Assembly (NCBI GenBank): GCA_037127255.1
Contig: JBANSL010000017.1
Coordinates: forward strand, 68,126,857-68,190,856
DNA: 64,000 nt
Reading direction: 5' to 3'
From: Persicaria tinctoria
Taxonomy: Eukaryota; Streptophyta; Magnoliopsida; Caryophyllales; Polygonaceae
The position numbers were made by a program, and so were the translations under genes. Positions within the stretch are counted from its first letter, which is position 1. The number at the start of each line of letters is the position of its first letter. Under the pieces are notes generated by a model. That model searched no databases and was not told where the DNA came from. It saw nothing but the letters and a program-made list of their open reading frames with translations. Below, in pieces: positions 13,601 to 24,000 of this stretch.

Positions 13601-14037
13601 CTCATGATTGCATTGAAGTCTCCTTGCACCAACCAAGGTGAGTTAGTGTGTTCCATTTCATCAGCTAGACTTCTCCAAAGACTTCTCCTATTAACAATGG
13701 TATGCAGGCCATAGACTTGGGCTATTTCAAAGCATTTTCCAGAGATTTTACACTGTATCTGCCCACAGATGGCTTGATCAGTGATTCTTCTAGGGTTAAA
13801 GGTGATTCTTTGTGAGTCCCATATGATAACAATTCTCCCAGCAGAGCTTTGGTCAAAATTATGAGTGTAGCTCCATTGTGGGAAACTCTTTTGCATGATA
13901 CTTTGGAGTTTTGGTAGGTCCAACTTAGTTTCTAGAATTCCAAGAAAACAGATATTTTTCTCTCTCAGGAACTTTGTAACAGCTTTGTGTTTGGAGGTGC
14001 TGTTGAACCCCCTAACATTCCAAGAAGCTATTAACAT
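10651..14037 (-). CDS. LINE ORF2: endonuclease and reverse transcriptase
   Basis: A single open frame of 1128 codons starts MLIASWNVRGFNSTSKHK. Order of domains: an apurinic-type endonuclease at about 1-230 (SWNVRG, the ETKLD glutamate motif, QGDFNAI, SFCDHCQVLV), a reverse transcriptase at about 450-720 (SPGPDGYTSKFFKDTW, GDYRPISCCN, LDLKKAYDTI, GLRQGDPISPLIF and the catalytic YADD), and a C-terminal zf-RVT cysteine/histidine region at about 960-1050 (CQFCNQYQESHLHLFFAC). No RNase H domain follows, unlike the LINE at 56242-58125. These proteins nick target DNA and prime cDNA synthesis from the nick. The start overlaps the stop of ORF1 by 7 bases. No stop or frameshift was found, so it may still encode active protein. 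Confidence 0.93.
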   Translation of the reverse strand: MLIASWNVRGFNSTSKHKAVTKFLREKNICFLGILETKLDLPKLQSIMQKSFPQWSYTHNFDQSSAGRIVIIWDSQRITFNPRRITDQAICGQIQCKISGKCFEIAQVYGLHTIVNRRSLWRSLADEMEHTNSPWLVQGDFNAIMRSCERKHGATVTAYEISDLWDLCAELDLHDSVSDGLDHTWFKGKKSTKIDRVMVNGHWDTLNLYCKANFILPKSFCDHCQVLVEVLEQQRYNKPPFKYFNMWSQSDNFQQLVQDNWAHNRHGSQQYLLCKKLQNLKKTLQALNRNQFSNISNRAKDAETDYEKAFMDLRNDSNSPELALALETAKKKANRLKEAEFKFLSQLAKTKHIFESDKCNAYFHGVMRKNMKRNHVSSLVKDNGMETMSLNEVAEEFVQFYTGLLGTEKMTSDVDARLVRDGGAILSMDTHPQLISPISPEEIKAALWNIGDDKSPGPDGYTSKFFKDTWSITGTQLTNAVLEFFYSGKLIKQANHTSIALIAKTPNPKTVGDYRPISCCNISYKIITKILAARLSPILKNLISPSQIGFIEGRAMNENIFLLQELIRKYTRKRISPRCILNLDLKKAYDTISWSFIKQMLHHLNFPPLFTHWILECICSPSYSISINGSMQGFFQGKRGLRQGDPISPLIFVLSVDYLSRILKCRTRLPGFKFHPKCENLQISHLAYADDLLLMSRGDKSSMTILLDALTHFSEVSGLEISPSKSSYFLAGATAADKAFLASRSGFSQGSFPFRYLGIPISSGRLTISQFSPFLDKILANISYWNSKTLSYAGKVELIRSVLQGISAFWLSIVPSPSNLIDKINSLCAKFLWKSHRIKWKDVCLPKEEGGLGLKDLKIWNHAFLARILWNIDRKKDSLWIRWVHHQYLKHVNLWNWEVHDKNDSPLIKKLLSIRTALLTSTGTAQGASDLLNSWAQDGKFNIQTAYNHFRRRAPKPPWASVVWDNAIVPKHSFILWLAAKGRLATRDLNKFGEVDLNCQFCNQYQESHLHLFFACNFSRNVWSRVRTWLGLWRGMSTLRSGLKWLKKEARGNGWSSKAKRIALAATVYLIWRSRNEKIYENSSKSVEEIVHLIKLHVCKALSHDFGLHFRPGMALQDGLIQATRGSA

Positions 14038-15083
14038 TTGGACCTTTTTCGAAGGGTGCTAGGCCCTTTTTCCATGGTTTGCCCTCCCCCCACACTGTGA
14101 ACTGGCCAATTTGTTAAAGCCAACACAAAATCCATCCCATCTTCCTCTCCACTGTCATCAGGAGTTGCTTCTTGTAACTCCTGCTCAATACTAGAGGGTT
14201 GCCCTTGTTTATTTAGTCTCCCACTCCTTCTGACCTCTACAGTGGGGTGCTCTTTACCTGGTTCTTTCCCAGCAGTTTTGTCTTTAGATTTGCTGGAGCT
14301 TGGCTCTTTGCACATGTCAGTAATCCTTTCTGTATTGGTTAGATTCTCAGGCCTTTGTAACTCAGAGGCTATCTCCTCAGGCATTTCCTGTAGGACATGG
14401 AATGAGTTGTTGCTAGCAAAGGTAACTTTTTTCTTTTTCATTCCTTTTTCTTTTTCTTTCATCCTATCATCTATCCTCATTTCCTCTTCAACCCTTCTTG
14501 AAACTTCAATGTAAGTCTGTTGTATATCCCTCATATCTTCTTCGGTTCGTGCAGGAGGGAGGGAGTTTTTCTTCCTCTGATAAACTTGATTAATCCTTTC
14601 TAGAGAAGAGAGAAGGGAGGATCTGACATTGGTCATGGTGGATTTAAAACCAGAAGAAGGGGAATTCTGAGAGGGAGAGTGGGAGGACCTGTGTGGGTGA
14701 GAGTGATGTAGTAACTGCTCAGGGTTAGGGGTAGGGAGCAGAGGAGGGTGGAGGGGGGGTTGGGATTCTTGGTTTAAGATGGGATTCCCAGAAACTTTTG
14801 ATGGTAAGGAGGTAGGGGAGGAGGGTTGATCAGATGAGGAGGGTGTAGTGGAGAGAGTGGTGTTGGGTATCAAGGATGAGTTTTGTGTTGGAGGGGGGGG
14901 GGAGGGGGGGCAGGGGTAGGCTCCTGTGAGGTAGCAGCAGGATCAGGTTGGGTCAAGGGGAGAGAGGAAGAACCTCCTGCAGTTGAAGAGCTAGCTTTTT
15001 CTCTATAGGTTTTCTGCTGAGCATGGTGAGCCATACCTCTGTTTTCCATGTTTGTACCTTTGGCAGCAGGGCACTTGTTTGTT
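14031..15083 (-). pseudogene. LINE ORF1 (gag-like), 5'-truncated and frameshifted
   Basis: The frame readable from 15083 (NKCPAAKGTN, then MENRGMAHHAQQKTYREK from a possible ATG at 15049) runs into a G-run on the plus strand at about 14891-14910, encoding a proline tract. After it the frame has to change to continue into the 280-codon frame that ends at 14031. That frame is rich in serine, proline and charged residues, with the mid-region motif KKKVTFASNNSFHVL typical of plant LINE ORF1 C-terminal parts. The DUF4283-type N-terminus and most of the zinc knuckle are absent because of 5' truncation. A length change in the homopolymer, real or from sequencing, explains the frameshift. Confidence 0.7.
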
Positions 15084-16138
15084 TCACGATTTCTTTATAG
15101 CACTTCAGGGATACATGGCGCAGCAGCAAAGGATGAACCATGTGATCAATAGTTCAATTGATCATGGGTTCATCTTGTGGAAGTGCAATCCATATCCTGT
15201 GATTTACCTCCTGCATAACGCTCGGGGAGTTTCATTTGAAGGAGAAAAAACTTTCTACATAATATAGCTAATGAACGACATCTCCTTTTTCTTTGCAGGA
15301 AGTTCAAGAGTATTTTGTCAACTATATAGTCAATGATAGCTTAGGAATCATTGACAATGCACATACTGCCTTTGCAGACAAGGAGCCTAGAAAGGCGATG
15401 AGTGATCCATGCATAGAGCTTGCAGAACTATTTTCAGTTGCTGTTGATTTCAACAAAACTGGTGTCCCAGCTAACATACCTCAACATCTTTATGTAAGGG
15501 AATATCCCGACTTCATTGAAAAGCCTGACAAACCATCCTACGAGTCTCCCCATGTGATAGGCAAGCTATTCCGAGAAGTGAAGGATAAAGCTCCACACAC
15601 CTGCTGTATACGGTCATTTACTAAAGAGGTAGCACGTAAGTGCTACGATCCTGAGATGGAATACCCTGGGTTCGAGGATCATGTTAATGATGCCTTCTAC
15701 CACAAGACCCAGTATGACTTCAAGCTAGGGAACCTGATGGACTACTATGGAATCAAATCCGAAGCTGAGATCCTCAGCGGGAACATCATGAAAATGTCCC
15801 GATACTTCAACAAGAGAAAGGACGCAGACTCAATCAGTGTTGCTGTTAAGGCGTTGAGGAAGGAAGTAAGAAACTGGTTCAATGACAAGGGAGGCGATGT
15901 GATCCTTGTGCGCGATTATGATGATATGTATGCGAAAGCATCCGCTTGGTATCACGTCACATATCACCCAAGCTACTGGGGCATCTACAATGAGGGGATG
16001 GACCGCGACCATTTCATCAGTTTTCCATGGTGTGTGCATGAGAAGTTGGTATACATCAAGAAACGAAATGCAGACATCCGATTGCATAGTCGTTCCTCGT
16101 TGGCGGATCAGTTCAGCCGCAGCTTGAACATTCTCTGA

Positions 16139-16934
16139 GCGACCACCAGATCTCTTGTGGTAATTGTTATTCTGCTGTCTTGTGTTGTGTATTTAAGGGC
16201 TTTGTGGTTGCTGCGAAGAATCGCCTTCTTGAAATCCCGAACTATTCTATTGTATTCTTGTCTAGAGGCCCCGAATTCGTAAAGGGAGAGACACCTTGTT
16301 TGACATGTAGAGGAGTTGTGGAACTTGTGGGAGTTTAGAGATGACAATGTACATTATTTCCTGATATGTACTTCATTGCAGCTCGGCGGTAAGCTCTCAA
16401 AGGCGGTGATTCGTGCATTATGGTATTGTGACCGTCGTCGATACCTTGACAAGTTTGGTTACTTCAGCAACTGTAACTGTAAGCTGTGCGGTTCATTTGT
16501 CACCAAGAAACAATCTTTTGTCGTTGATCTGTGTTTGTGATTGATTGATTACTTGTGATGCAAAGGAATCGGATATTTGAAATTGAACCAAAATAACTCT
16601 TTATCCTTATCAAGCTTTGAACTCGAGACCTCTCAACAAGGAGTTTATTGTCGACTTATCTGTCGCCTATAGAAACTAATCTTGATGAAGTTTATGGTCC
16701 TTGATGGTAGGGGAGGTCATTTGAGTTGACGATTTCTATGGATTTTAAAAAGATTTTTGTAACAAATTTGTTTTGTAAATCTGTGTTTCCTTTAATTGCT
16801 CAAATTCAAGTTCAAATCGAATAGGAGTATCATTTGAATATATGTATACACTTGTTAGAAAATTAAGAAATGGTTAAATAATACAGTACGTTTTTCCTTT
16901 AATTGCTCACTAGTATTGTATCTGTTATTCAATC
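16139..16934 (+). other. RDR1-A 3' flank, includes the duplicated segment
   Basis: 16139-16240 matches the DNA after the RDR1-B stop (shared CTGCTGTCTTGTGT and GAAATCCCGAA words) and is probably 3' untranslated region. About 16460-16815 is the partner of 3345-3705. No gene is seen. Confidence 0.6.
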
Positions 16935-17032
16935 AATTAGGCCTCATGATATCACATATCGGCCGATATCTGATATTCAGTGTTTGTAATAAACCGATAA
17001 CGATATCATTTGATGCCATATCTAATATCTAG
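16935..17032. repeat. GATATC-rich AT repeat, left part
   Basis: The stretch is built of degenerate GATATC, CGATAT and ATATC words. A similar stretch resumes at about 17980-18130, on the far side of the LINE tail, so the two are probably halves of one element split by the LINE. Confidence 0.5.
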
Positions 17033-17985
17033 TTTTTTTTTATACAAGACAAAGATTTGGGGCGATCAACCGCGGTCCGCGGTTGATCCACCGTCCAAGA
17101 GCGTCCTAACAGATGAAATCATCGATCTTCACTGGTGTGCGCATATCGGCGAAAGTCGAAGCGAGACCCAAGTAAGTCAGCCTGTCAGCCACCTGATTCT
17201 CCTCTCTAAAGGTGTGGGAGAAGATGACTCTCTCGAACGCACTACACAAACCAAGAGCATTCGAAATCACCATCTCGGTCTCTCATGGGCTCTTCCAAGT
17301 CTCATTCATGGCGTTAACAATCGCCCTCCACCTCTAGACGAGAGAAGCCTCGCTTCGTCGTATCCAGTAAACCAGCCTGAAGCCTAAGACACTTCGCTTG
17401 CAAAGCGGAAACCTATTCATGGCCTTACGCTCCGCAAGAAAGGATTGCACCCTGGCCATCGCGAATGACAAACCCAGAAGCAGCAAGTCCAGTGCCACCT
17501 TAACTCCGTCAAAATTGAGTTTCATGAATACTTCCCTGGGTTTTTCCCATTTCACAACGTTCTTTCTTTTAGTCCTTTTTTTTTTGTTGTTGATGATTGT
17601 TTTTGTAGTTTCCATGTCTTTTTCTTGTTCCTCAGTTTTTGTTTTTCCCCAACTTATCCTATATTATTTTATATATTTTATCCAATTTTTCATATTCTCG
17701 ATGTCGTTGTTGTCGAAAAGAATTCTATTTTTCATTGACCAAATCTCCCAAAAGGGAGAAGGCCAAAGTCAATTTTTGCCCCGAAGATAGGTTTATAAAT
17801 ATTTATGTGATTATATCCTTATATGTTTTATTATTTTTTACAGTGCTTTGTATTAATTGTTCAATCTGTTTATCCATTCGTCCAACAAAGGTTAAAGTTG
17901 TCTGACATTCAGTAAAGATGTAAGTTGCATCTTCTTCATTGTGGTACAAATTGGGCATTTCAATGTTTGTGTCTAGTATAACCCG
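17033..17985 (-). mobile_element. 5'-truncated LINE 3' end with RNase H remnant
   Basis: Read on the minus strand, the segment gives a zf-RVT-like piece (MPNLYHNEEDATYIFTECQT near 17940), then KWEKPREVFMKLNFDGVK (17500-17560), then NAMNETWKSP and FREENQVADRLTYLG (about 17160-17330). That is the order of a LINE with an RNase H domain. Stops and frame changes are frequent. The T-run at 17033-17041 is the poly(A) tail. The layout matches the LINE at 56242-58125. Confidence 0.75.
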
Positions 17986-18264
17986 ATATCGATATCGCTC
18001 GATATTAAAGTTTTCTTTATTTAATACGAGTATAATAATTTAGAGGGGGATTAGTTGTATTAAATATAATCTAATATCGATATTTTAGTATCGATATATC
18101 AATATATGATAACTAGATATCAATACCAAACGAGACGACTTATTATTGATTATGCGTTATCGATTAGAGTCAAATCTTCATTTCTTCATCATTATGTTGT
18201 GAATTGAGTTAATTGAATTAAGATCATCGCTTCCATTTGAATCATTATCGTAAAAAAATTCCGA
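17986..18264. other. AT-rich spacer with GATATC words
   Basis: 17986-18130 continues the GATATC-rich repeat; the rest up to the hAT element at 18273 shows no gene. Confidence 0.45.
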
Positions 18265-18272
18265 TTTACGAC

Positions 18273-18979
18273 TAGACCTGAGCATGGCCGGGCGGGTTTG
18301 GGCCGGGCTTCTAGCATTTTGGTGGCCCATTGTACCGGGCCGGTCTTGGGCTAGGCCCGGTTTGTGGGCCTAGTACCTTGCACAAGCCCGTCCATGTTGG
18401 CGGGCCGGGTCGCCCACCGGGCCTAATGGGCTTTTTTTTTGTTAGGAAATGATTCGGAAAGGGGGAATCCTGCCCGATAGCATAACCGATTATGTTACTA
18501 AATTTTCCTTTTAGCTAATATCCATGAATCAAAGATAATTAAAGACATAACACGTATAAATATATACTTTATAATACACACTGTATTGTATATACATATA
18601 TATACACTGTTTTAGAAAAAAAAATTATATATGGAGTATAAATATACACTTTCTACACTATATACACACACACACTATATAAATATATATAGTTAAAAAT
18701 ATATATACACATACTGTATGAATATATATATATTGTTTGTATTTATGATTAAAAAAATCATTATATATATAATTAAACATATTATACGTATAATATTAAT
18801 ATATACCGGGTCGGGCCTACTGGTCCGCGTGGGCCTCATATTCAGCCCAAGCCCAGTCCGGTGGGCCTACCGGGCCGGTCCTGTCGGCCCGCATGAGCCG
18901 ATTGTTCTACCCAAGCCCGCCTTTTTCCCCGGGCGGGTTGGGCGGGCCGGGCGGATTAGCCCAGGTCTGCTCAGGTCTA
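18273..18979. mobile_element. hAT-type non-autonomous element with GGGCC-rich ends
   Basis: Terminal inverted repeats TAGACCTGAGCA and TGCTCAGGTCTA bound a 707-bp element. The flanks are TTTACGAC (18265-18272) and TTTACAAC (18980-18987), an 8-bp duplication with one change, as made by hAT transposases. About 150-200 bp at each end is dense in GGGCC and GGGCCGGG words. The middle is AT-rich with TATATACAC-type runs. No coding capacity is seen. Confidence 0.85.
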
Positions 18980-19009
18980 TTTACAACCATGAGCTACCCA
19001 TCGAATCAG

Positions 19010-19379
19010 GGGTGCAAATCCTCTACCCAAAACCCCGCCCCACAAAATTATTTTACGTCTAAATTATTATTACAAAAATAAAAAAAAAAATATTTAGCTT
19101 CTACATACTTATAATAACATATTTGATAAAAACAAATCTTAAAAAATCAACTTACAAAAATTATAATAATTCATAAGAGATAGAAAGATTTTTTTAAGTT
19201 TTAAAAAGATGTGAGTTTACTATATTTTTTTTAAAAAAATATATAAGTTGATTTTTTAAGATTTTTTTTTCAAATATGTTATCATAAGTATATAGAAGCT
19301 AAATATATAATTTTTTTAATATTAATTTAGACGTAAAATAATTTTGTGGGGCGGAGTTTGAGGTAGAGGATTTGCACCG
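19010..19379. mobile_element. Fold-back element with 9-bp duplication (MULE-like)
   Basis: The two halves are long inverted repeats: GGTGCAAATCCTCTACC at the left is complemented at the right end, and the match continues for well over 100 bp to an AT-rich centre. Flanks TCGAATCAG (19001-19009) and TCGAATAAG (19380-19388) form a 9-bp duplication with one change, typical of Mutator-like transposition. It has no coding capacity. Confidence 0.78.
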
Positions 19380-19388
19380 TCGAATAAG

Positions 19389-20159
19389 AGCCAAGACCCA
19401 AAGAAAAAGGTCAATTATTTGCATCAATGATATCAACAAGATTCTCACCAAAATAAAAGATATGAAGAATTATCAAATGGAAGAAAAAAAACTCTGGTGA
19501 ATATTTGGAGTTTTTTTTTTCTCACAGTGGGCAAATATTTGGAGTTTTTTACGTAGACTATAAAATACCTTCATGATCATCCTGAAAGATGATGAAATAC
19601 AGATCCCTGTTATAAGGAAGAGTAGATCTATTACATATGAAATCATGTCTAGCTATGTAGTCAGCAACTTTATTAGCTTATCTGAAACAATGTCTGAACT
19701 CTGTGCCCCTCTTGATTTACCAAACATATATATGATATTTTGTTTCGAATTTTTTTCCTATAAAAAAAATCAAATGGAAGAAAAAAAGAAAAAGAAAAAT
19801 CGTGCCAATGAATCTTTTTTCCCGACCTATCCTAACCGTTATAGGACTATGAAGAGAGTAATTCGAGTCATATTTGGGTTCGACTTAAGCTCATTCATTT
19901 ACTAAATAATGTTGAATATGAGCATATTTTCAAGCTCGTTTCAAAGCTCTTCTCTATAAATTTAAACTCGAATTTTAAAAAACAAGTCGAGTATGAACAC
20001 AAGTCGAGTTCATTTATTTACAAAACAAGTCGAGTATGAATACAATTTTAAACTGGATTCCGAATTTAGGCTCGATTTGAACTCAGGCTCATTTATAAAC
20101 GAGGTGAATGTGAACAAGTAATAGTCGACTCATTCAACTCGAATAATAGGCCTTGCCAA
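19389..20159. other. Spacer upstream of RDR1-B
   Basis: No gene. About 19860-20159 is collinear with the RDR1-A flank (4255-4397 and 5431-5560) and is rich in AAGTCGAGTATGAACAC-type words that recur in the window at 34970-35110 and 40290-40520. Confidence 0.5.
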
Positions 20160-21059
20160 CTCCATCCTAACCCGGGTAGAACCGGTCTCAAACTAAACCC
20201 GGTTCGCCCTCTGCTTTTGTCGCCATCCACATCTCCCACCTTAAATAAGATGACTGGGAGAAGTAAAGGGAAAGGCGACGGATAAAGCTAAAGATTGACT
20301 TGACGTTGACGAATGAAGACACAGAGAATCTTCCCATAGTCTCCGCTGATCACTCCCACTCCCTTGCTCTCCAAGGCACGAACGCCATAGATTCCGCTTT
20401 CTTCCTCTTCTTCAGTTTCGGTTCGTGCGCTCTTTCTCTGAACTTCGAGATTAGGTTTCTTTCCAATGCTGTGACAGTATGTTTTTTTTTATTTTAAATT
20501 TTGCTTCCTTCATTTTTATGGTTGATCGCTGATTTCATCTGTACTTGTTTGATCACTCTCGGCGAAGCGCGAATTTCGGGAGTGAGATTTAGTGGAAATG
20601 TTTTAGTATGATTCGCGCTTGTAGATTCTCCGTTGTTACTTCATCAAGTTCCGATTTGACTGATCTGTTTCGTTTTTTTACTTTCTCCATGAATTTTGCT
20701 CCTGGTTTTTCGCTACAGTATTACTTCAATCCAGTAACTTTTCGAGTCAAAAATCTTGTTTGTGTCGATGAAAAAGACGAAATTTCCGGCTAGGTTTTCT
20801 GTGGCTTCGATCAATGTTGCCGGAACCTCTATTCTCAATCAGGCATCTCCAGGATCCGTGTTTAGCATCAAGTATCAACAGACTTTGATCGAATCTATTT
20901 TCTTATGTGGGTGATGAATCACAGAGTGTAAATATCAAATTCTTGTTTCCTGCTAATTTTAACTGAAACTATGTGGCTATTGAAATTAGTGAACCTCAAT
21001 GTATACATCTGACCTTGAGTTTGTGTGATTGTCACAGGAGCTTGGATTTGGCTTGAGAA
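20160..21059 (+). promoter_or_regulatory. RDR1-B promoter-proximal region and 5'UTR intron
   Basis: The leader intron is predicted at 20477-21037: the donor reads GTATGT and the acceptor GTCACAG lies 22 bp before the ATG at 21060. The same structure is seen in copy A. An intron in the leader keeps the upstream short frames out of the mature message. Confidence 0.6.
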
Positions 21060-24000
21060 ATGGTTAGGGCGATTCAACTTTCTGGCTTTCCTTCTTCAGC
21101 ATCGGTTGAGCCAGTCAAGAAATTTTTGGAGGACCTTGTTGGAGCAGGTACTGTAGAGGCTCTAAAGTTAAGGCCTTTCAAACCTGGTGGTGGAAGTAGA
21201 TTATTTGCTATTGTTCAGTTTGTTTCTGAGGATGCTGCTAGACGACTCCTTACTTTATCTATCCGCACCATTTGGTATGGTTCTAGCTATTTAAAGATTA
21301 AGGAGTTGGAAAAAGATATTAATCCCAAACAAAGAACCTACCAGCAAATGTTGGAGAATTTAGAGCTGAATTTTGGATGTCAGGTGTCACGAGACAAATT
21401 TTTGGTCCTTGCCCGAGAAACAAATGTTCGTTTAGATGTTGGGTTCGGACTGAAAAAGTTATACTTTTATGTAATCCGTCATGGCATTGAGTATAAATTG
21501 GAGCTTAGATATGGGGATTTATGGCAGATTCAGCAGCGTCATCCACATGGTCATCGCTCAAAATATTTGCTGATCCAGGTTCCTTTTTCTTAGTTTGTTG
21601 TGAACTTACTTCAAGTCTGTTTAGAGCAAATGAGCAATATTAAAATTTAAAAATGCTTCCCATTTTGCAACGTGTTATAAAATTATCAAGTTGGAACTCT
21701 AGGCCTTTGATGTGGACTAGGAAAGCTTCCTATTGATGCAACTTTATCTATTATGATTCAATCTTCAATGTGATTATGAATGATAAACTATATGTTTGTA
21801 ATTGATGAAAGTAAGGGATATGTTTGAGAAAATCGGAAAAGAGGAAATTTGCTGACAACGAGTAAAATATGACTGGAAAAGGTATAAGTGAAGAGATAGA
21901 GGCTTGAGGAAAGTACATTTTACATAGTTCTATATCCTTTTTAACAGCCCTGGCTATTACATTCTGTACCTATTGAGAAAACAAAGAAAAACCCAAAAGT
22001 TGAAAATTTTGATTTACAATATCCAGTTTAAACACAACCAGTTTAGTTTTCTTGTTGATGTTTGTCTGTGAGATATGTTAAACCATGCATGCTAACCCAG
22101 CTTGAATTTTCTTCATTTTGGATAGATATTTGGTGCTCCTCGGATATTTAAGAAAGTTGAAAGTAACTCTGAAGACATATATTTATCTTCTCTCCTCAAT
22201 TATTTCAAGGAACCTCAGGAGGATCAATATGTCCGTACAACTGACTTTACGGTTGGAGCCTGCATAGGTCAATCATCTCATTTCTGTTTGGAGGTTCCAT
22301 TTTCATACTCACTTTCGTGCTTCAAGGAAAACTTCCCATATTTTGAGGAAAAAGACGGGCAATTCATTCTAGAGCATGGCAGTCCTTTTAGCACCAACCA
22401 ACAACTTGTCCCTGTTATTGCTCCCGCAAGAGGTGTTTACTTGCCATTTTCGGTCTTCTTCAGGGTGAATATGCTAGTTCAGAATGGATGTATTTCTTGG
22501 CCAACACTGGGTACTAGTTTCTTCCAGCTACTCGATCCTCGGAAAATTGATATTTCCTGCATAGAGTTTACCCTTGAGGAACTTTTTCACGTGAAGGAAT
22601 GCTGCTATGATCCCGTCAGCTGGCTTATTGAGCATTATAGAAAATATAATAATGCCACGAGACCTCCTAAGGATCCTTATATCTCTTTGGATGCTGGGCT
22701 AGTATACACCCGCAGAGTTCAAGTTACTCCTTGCAAGGTATACTTTTGTGGTCCAGAGGTGAATGTGTCCAATCGAGTCTTACGAATGTATCTGGATGAC
22801 ATTGATAATTTCATTCGTGTTTCCTTTGTTGACGAGGATCTGGAGAAGCTCTATTCATCTGACTTGTCTCCACGTGTTGCCATTGGACATACTGCCGTTT
22901 ACAAGAGAATCCTTTCAATACTTGAAAATGGCATAGTTATAGCGGATAAGCATTTTGAATTTCTTGCCTTCTCATCAAGCCAACTACGTGAAAATTCTCT
23001 CTGGATGTTTGCTTCACGGCCTGGACTATCGGCTGCTCGTATAAGGGAAAAGTTGGGTGACTTTTCTCAAATTAAGAATGTGGCAAAATATGCAGCCAGA
23101 TTAGGTCAGTCCCTCAGCTCATCCACAGAAACCTTGACTGTTCAAAGGCATGAAATAGAAGTGATTTCTGATATAGAGATTGGGTTTGGGTCAAACAAGT
23201 ATGTTTTCTCGGATGGAATTGGTAAAATATCTTCTGATTTTGCACGGAGAGTGGCTCGAAAATGCATTCATGATAATTATTTACCCTCCGCTTATCAAAT
23301 CAGATATGCTGGCTACAAAGGTGTAGTTGCTATTGATCCTACATCAACAATGAAATTATCATTGCGAAAAAGCATGTGTAAGTTCGAGTCCAATGAAATC
23401 AAATTAGATGTCTTGGCATACAGCAAATATCAACCCTGCTATCTGAACAGGCAGTTAATTACTCTACTGTCCACTCTGGGGGTCAACGATTATGCTTTTG
23501 AAAGAAAGCAAAAGGAAGCTGTGGAGAGATTGGATGCTATCTTAACCGATCCCCTGATTGCACGGGAAGCTCTAGATCAAATGGCTCCTGGGGAGAACAG
23601 CAACATTCTCAAGCACATGATTGAATGTGGTTACAAGCCTGATGCTGAGCCATATCTTTCCATGATGCTTCAAGTTTTCCGCTCAACGAAGTTGCTGGAG
23701 TTGCGTACTAAAACTAGGATATTTATTCCCAAGGGAAGATCAATGATGGGGTGTCTAGATGAAACTCGGACCCTTGAATATGGTGAAGTCTTTTTGCAAG
23801 TTTCTAGCCCCACAGTCGGGAGTTCCTATGATTTTCTGAGGTCCAATGATTCTGTTCCCTGTGGATCTGAACGTGATACTCGCATTATCACAGGAAGGGT
23901 AGTTGTTGCAAAGAACCCGTGCCTCCATCCTGGTGATGTGCGTGTGCTGTGGGCAGTGGATGTACCAGCGCTGCACCACATGGTGGATTGTGTTGTCTTC

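Larger units (their letters stand above)
10209..15083 (-). mobile_element. L1-type LINE inserted antisense in RDR1-A intron 3
   Basis: The element is flanked by the 13-bp direct repeat TCACGATTTCTTT at 10196-10208 and 15084-15096, and the copy B intron is continuous at this point. A T-run at the left edge is the poly(A) tail of the minus-strand element. It carries the end of ORF1 and a complete ORF2, then about 440 bp of 3' untranslated DNA. It is 5'-truncated inside ORF1: the first readable residues are NKCPAAKGTN, which look like the last part of a CCHC zinc knuckle. The matching target-site duplication and intact ORF2 point to a fairly recent insertion. It lies in reverse orientation to the host gene. 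Confidence 0.93.
6409..16138 (+). pseudogene. RDR1: RNA-dependent RNA polymerase 1, copy A (disrupted)
   Basis: Four exons match copy B: 6409-6927, 7369-9271, 9586-9736 and 15299-16138. RDR1 makes double-stranded RNA from single-stranded templates for antiviral and endogenous small-RNA silencing. The N-terminal RNA-binding region starts MGRTIQVSGFPSSAS; the catalytic DLDGD motif is encoded in exon 3 and is itself intact. Two lesions are clear against copy B. A TAC to TAG change at 8569-8571 ends the frame at codon 574. A 1-nt deletion near 9053 shifts the frame at about codon 735; exon 2 is 11 nt longer than in copy B, which equals four extra codons minus one base. Intron 3 is swollen to 5.56 kb by an antisense LINE, against 596 bp in copy B. 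The last exon is still open. The natural product would be 573 aa and lack the active site. Confidence 0.92.
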
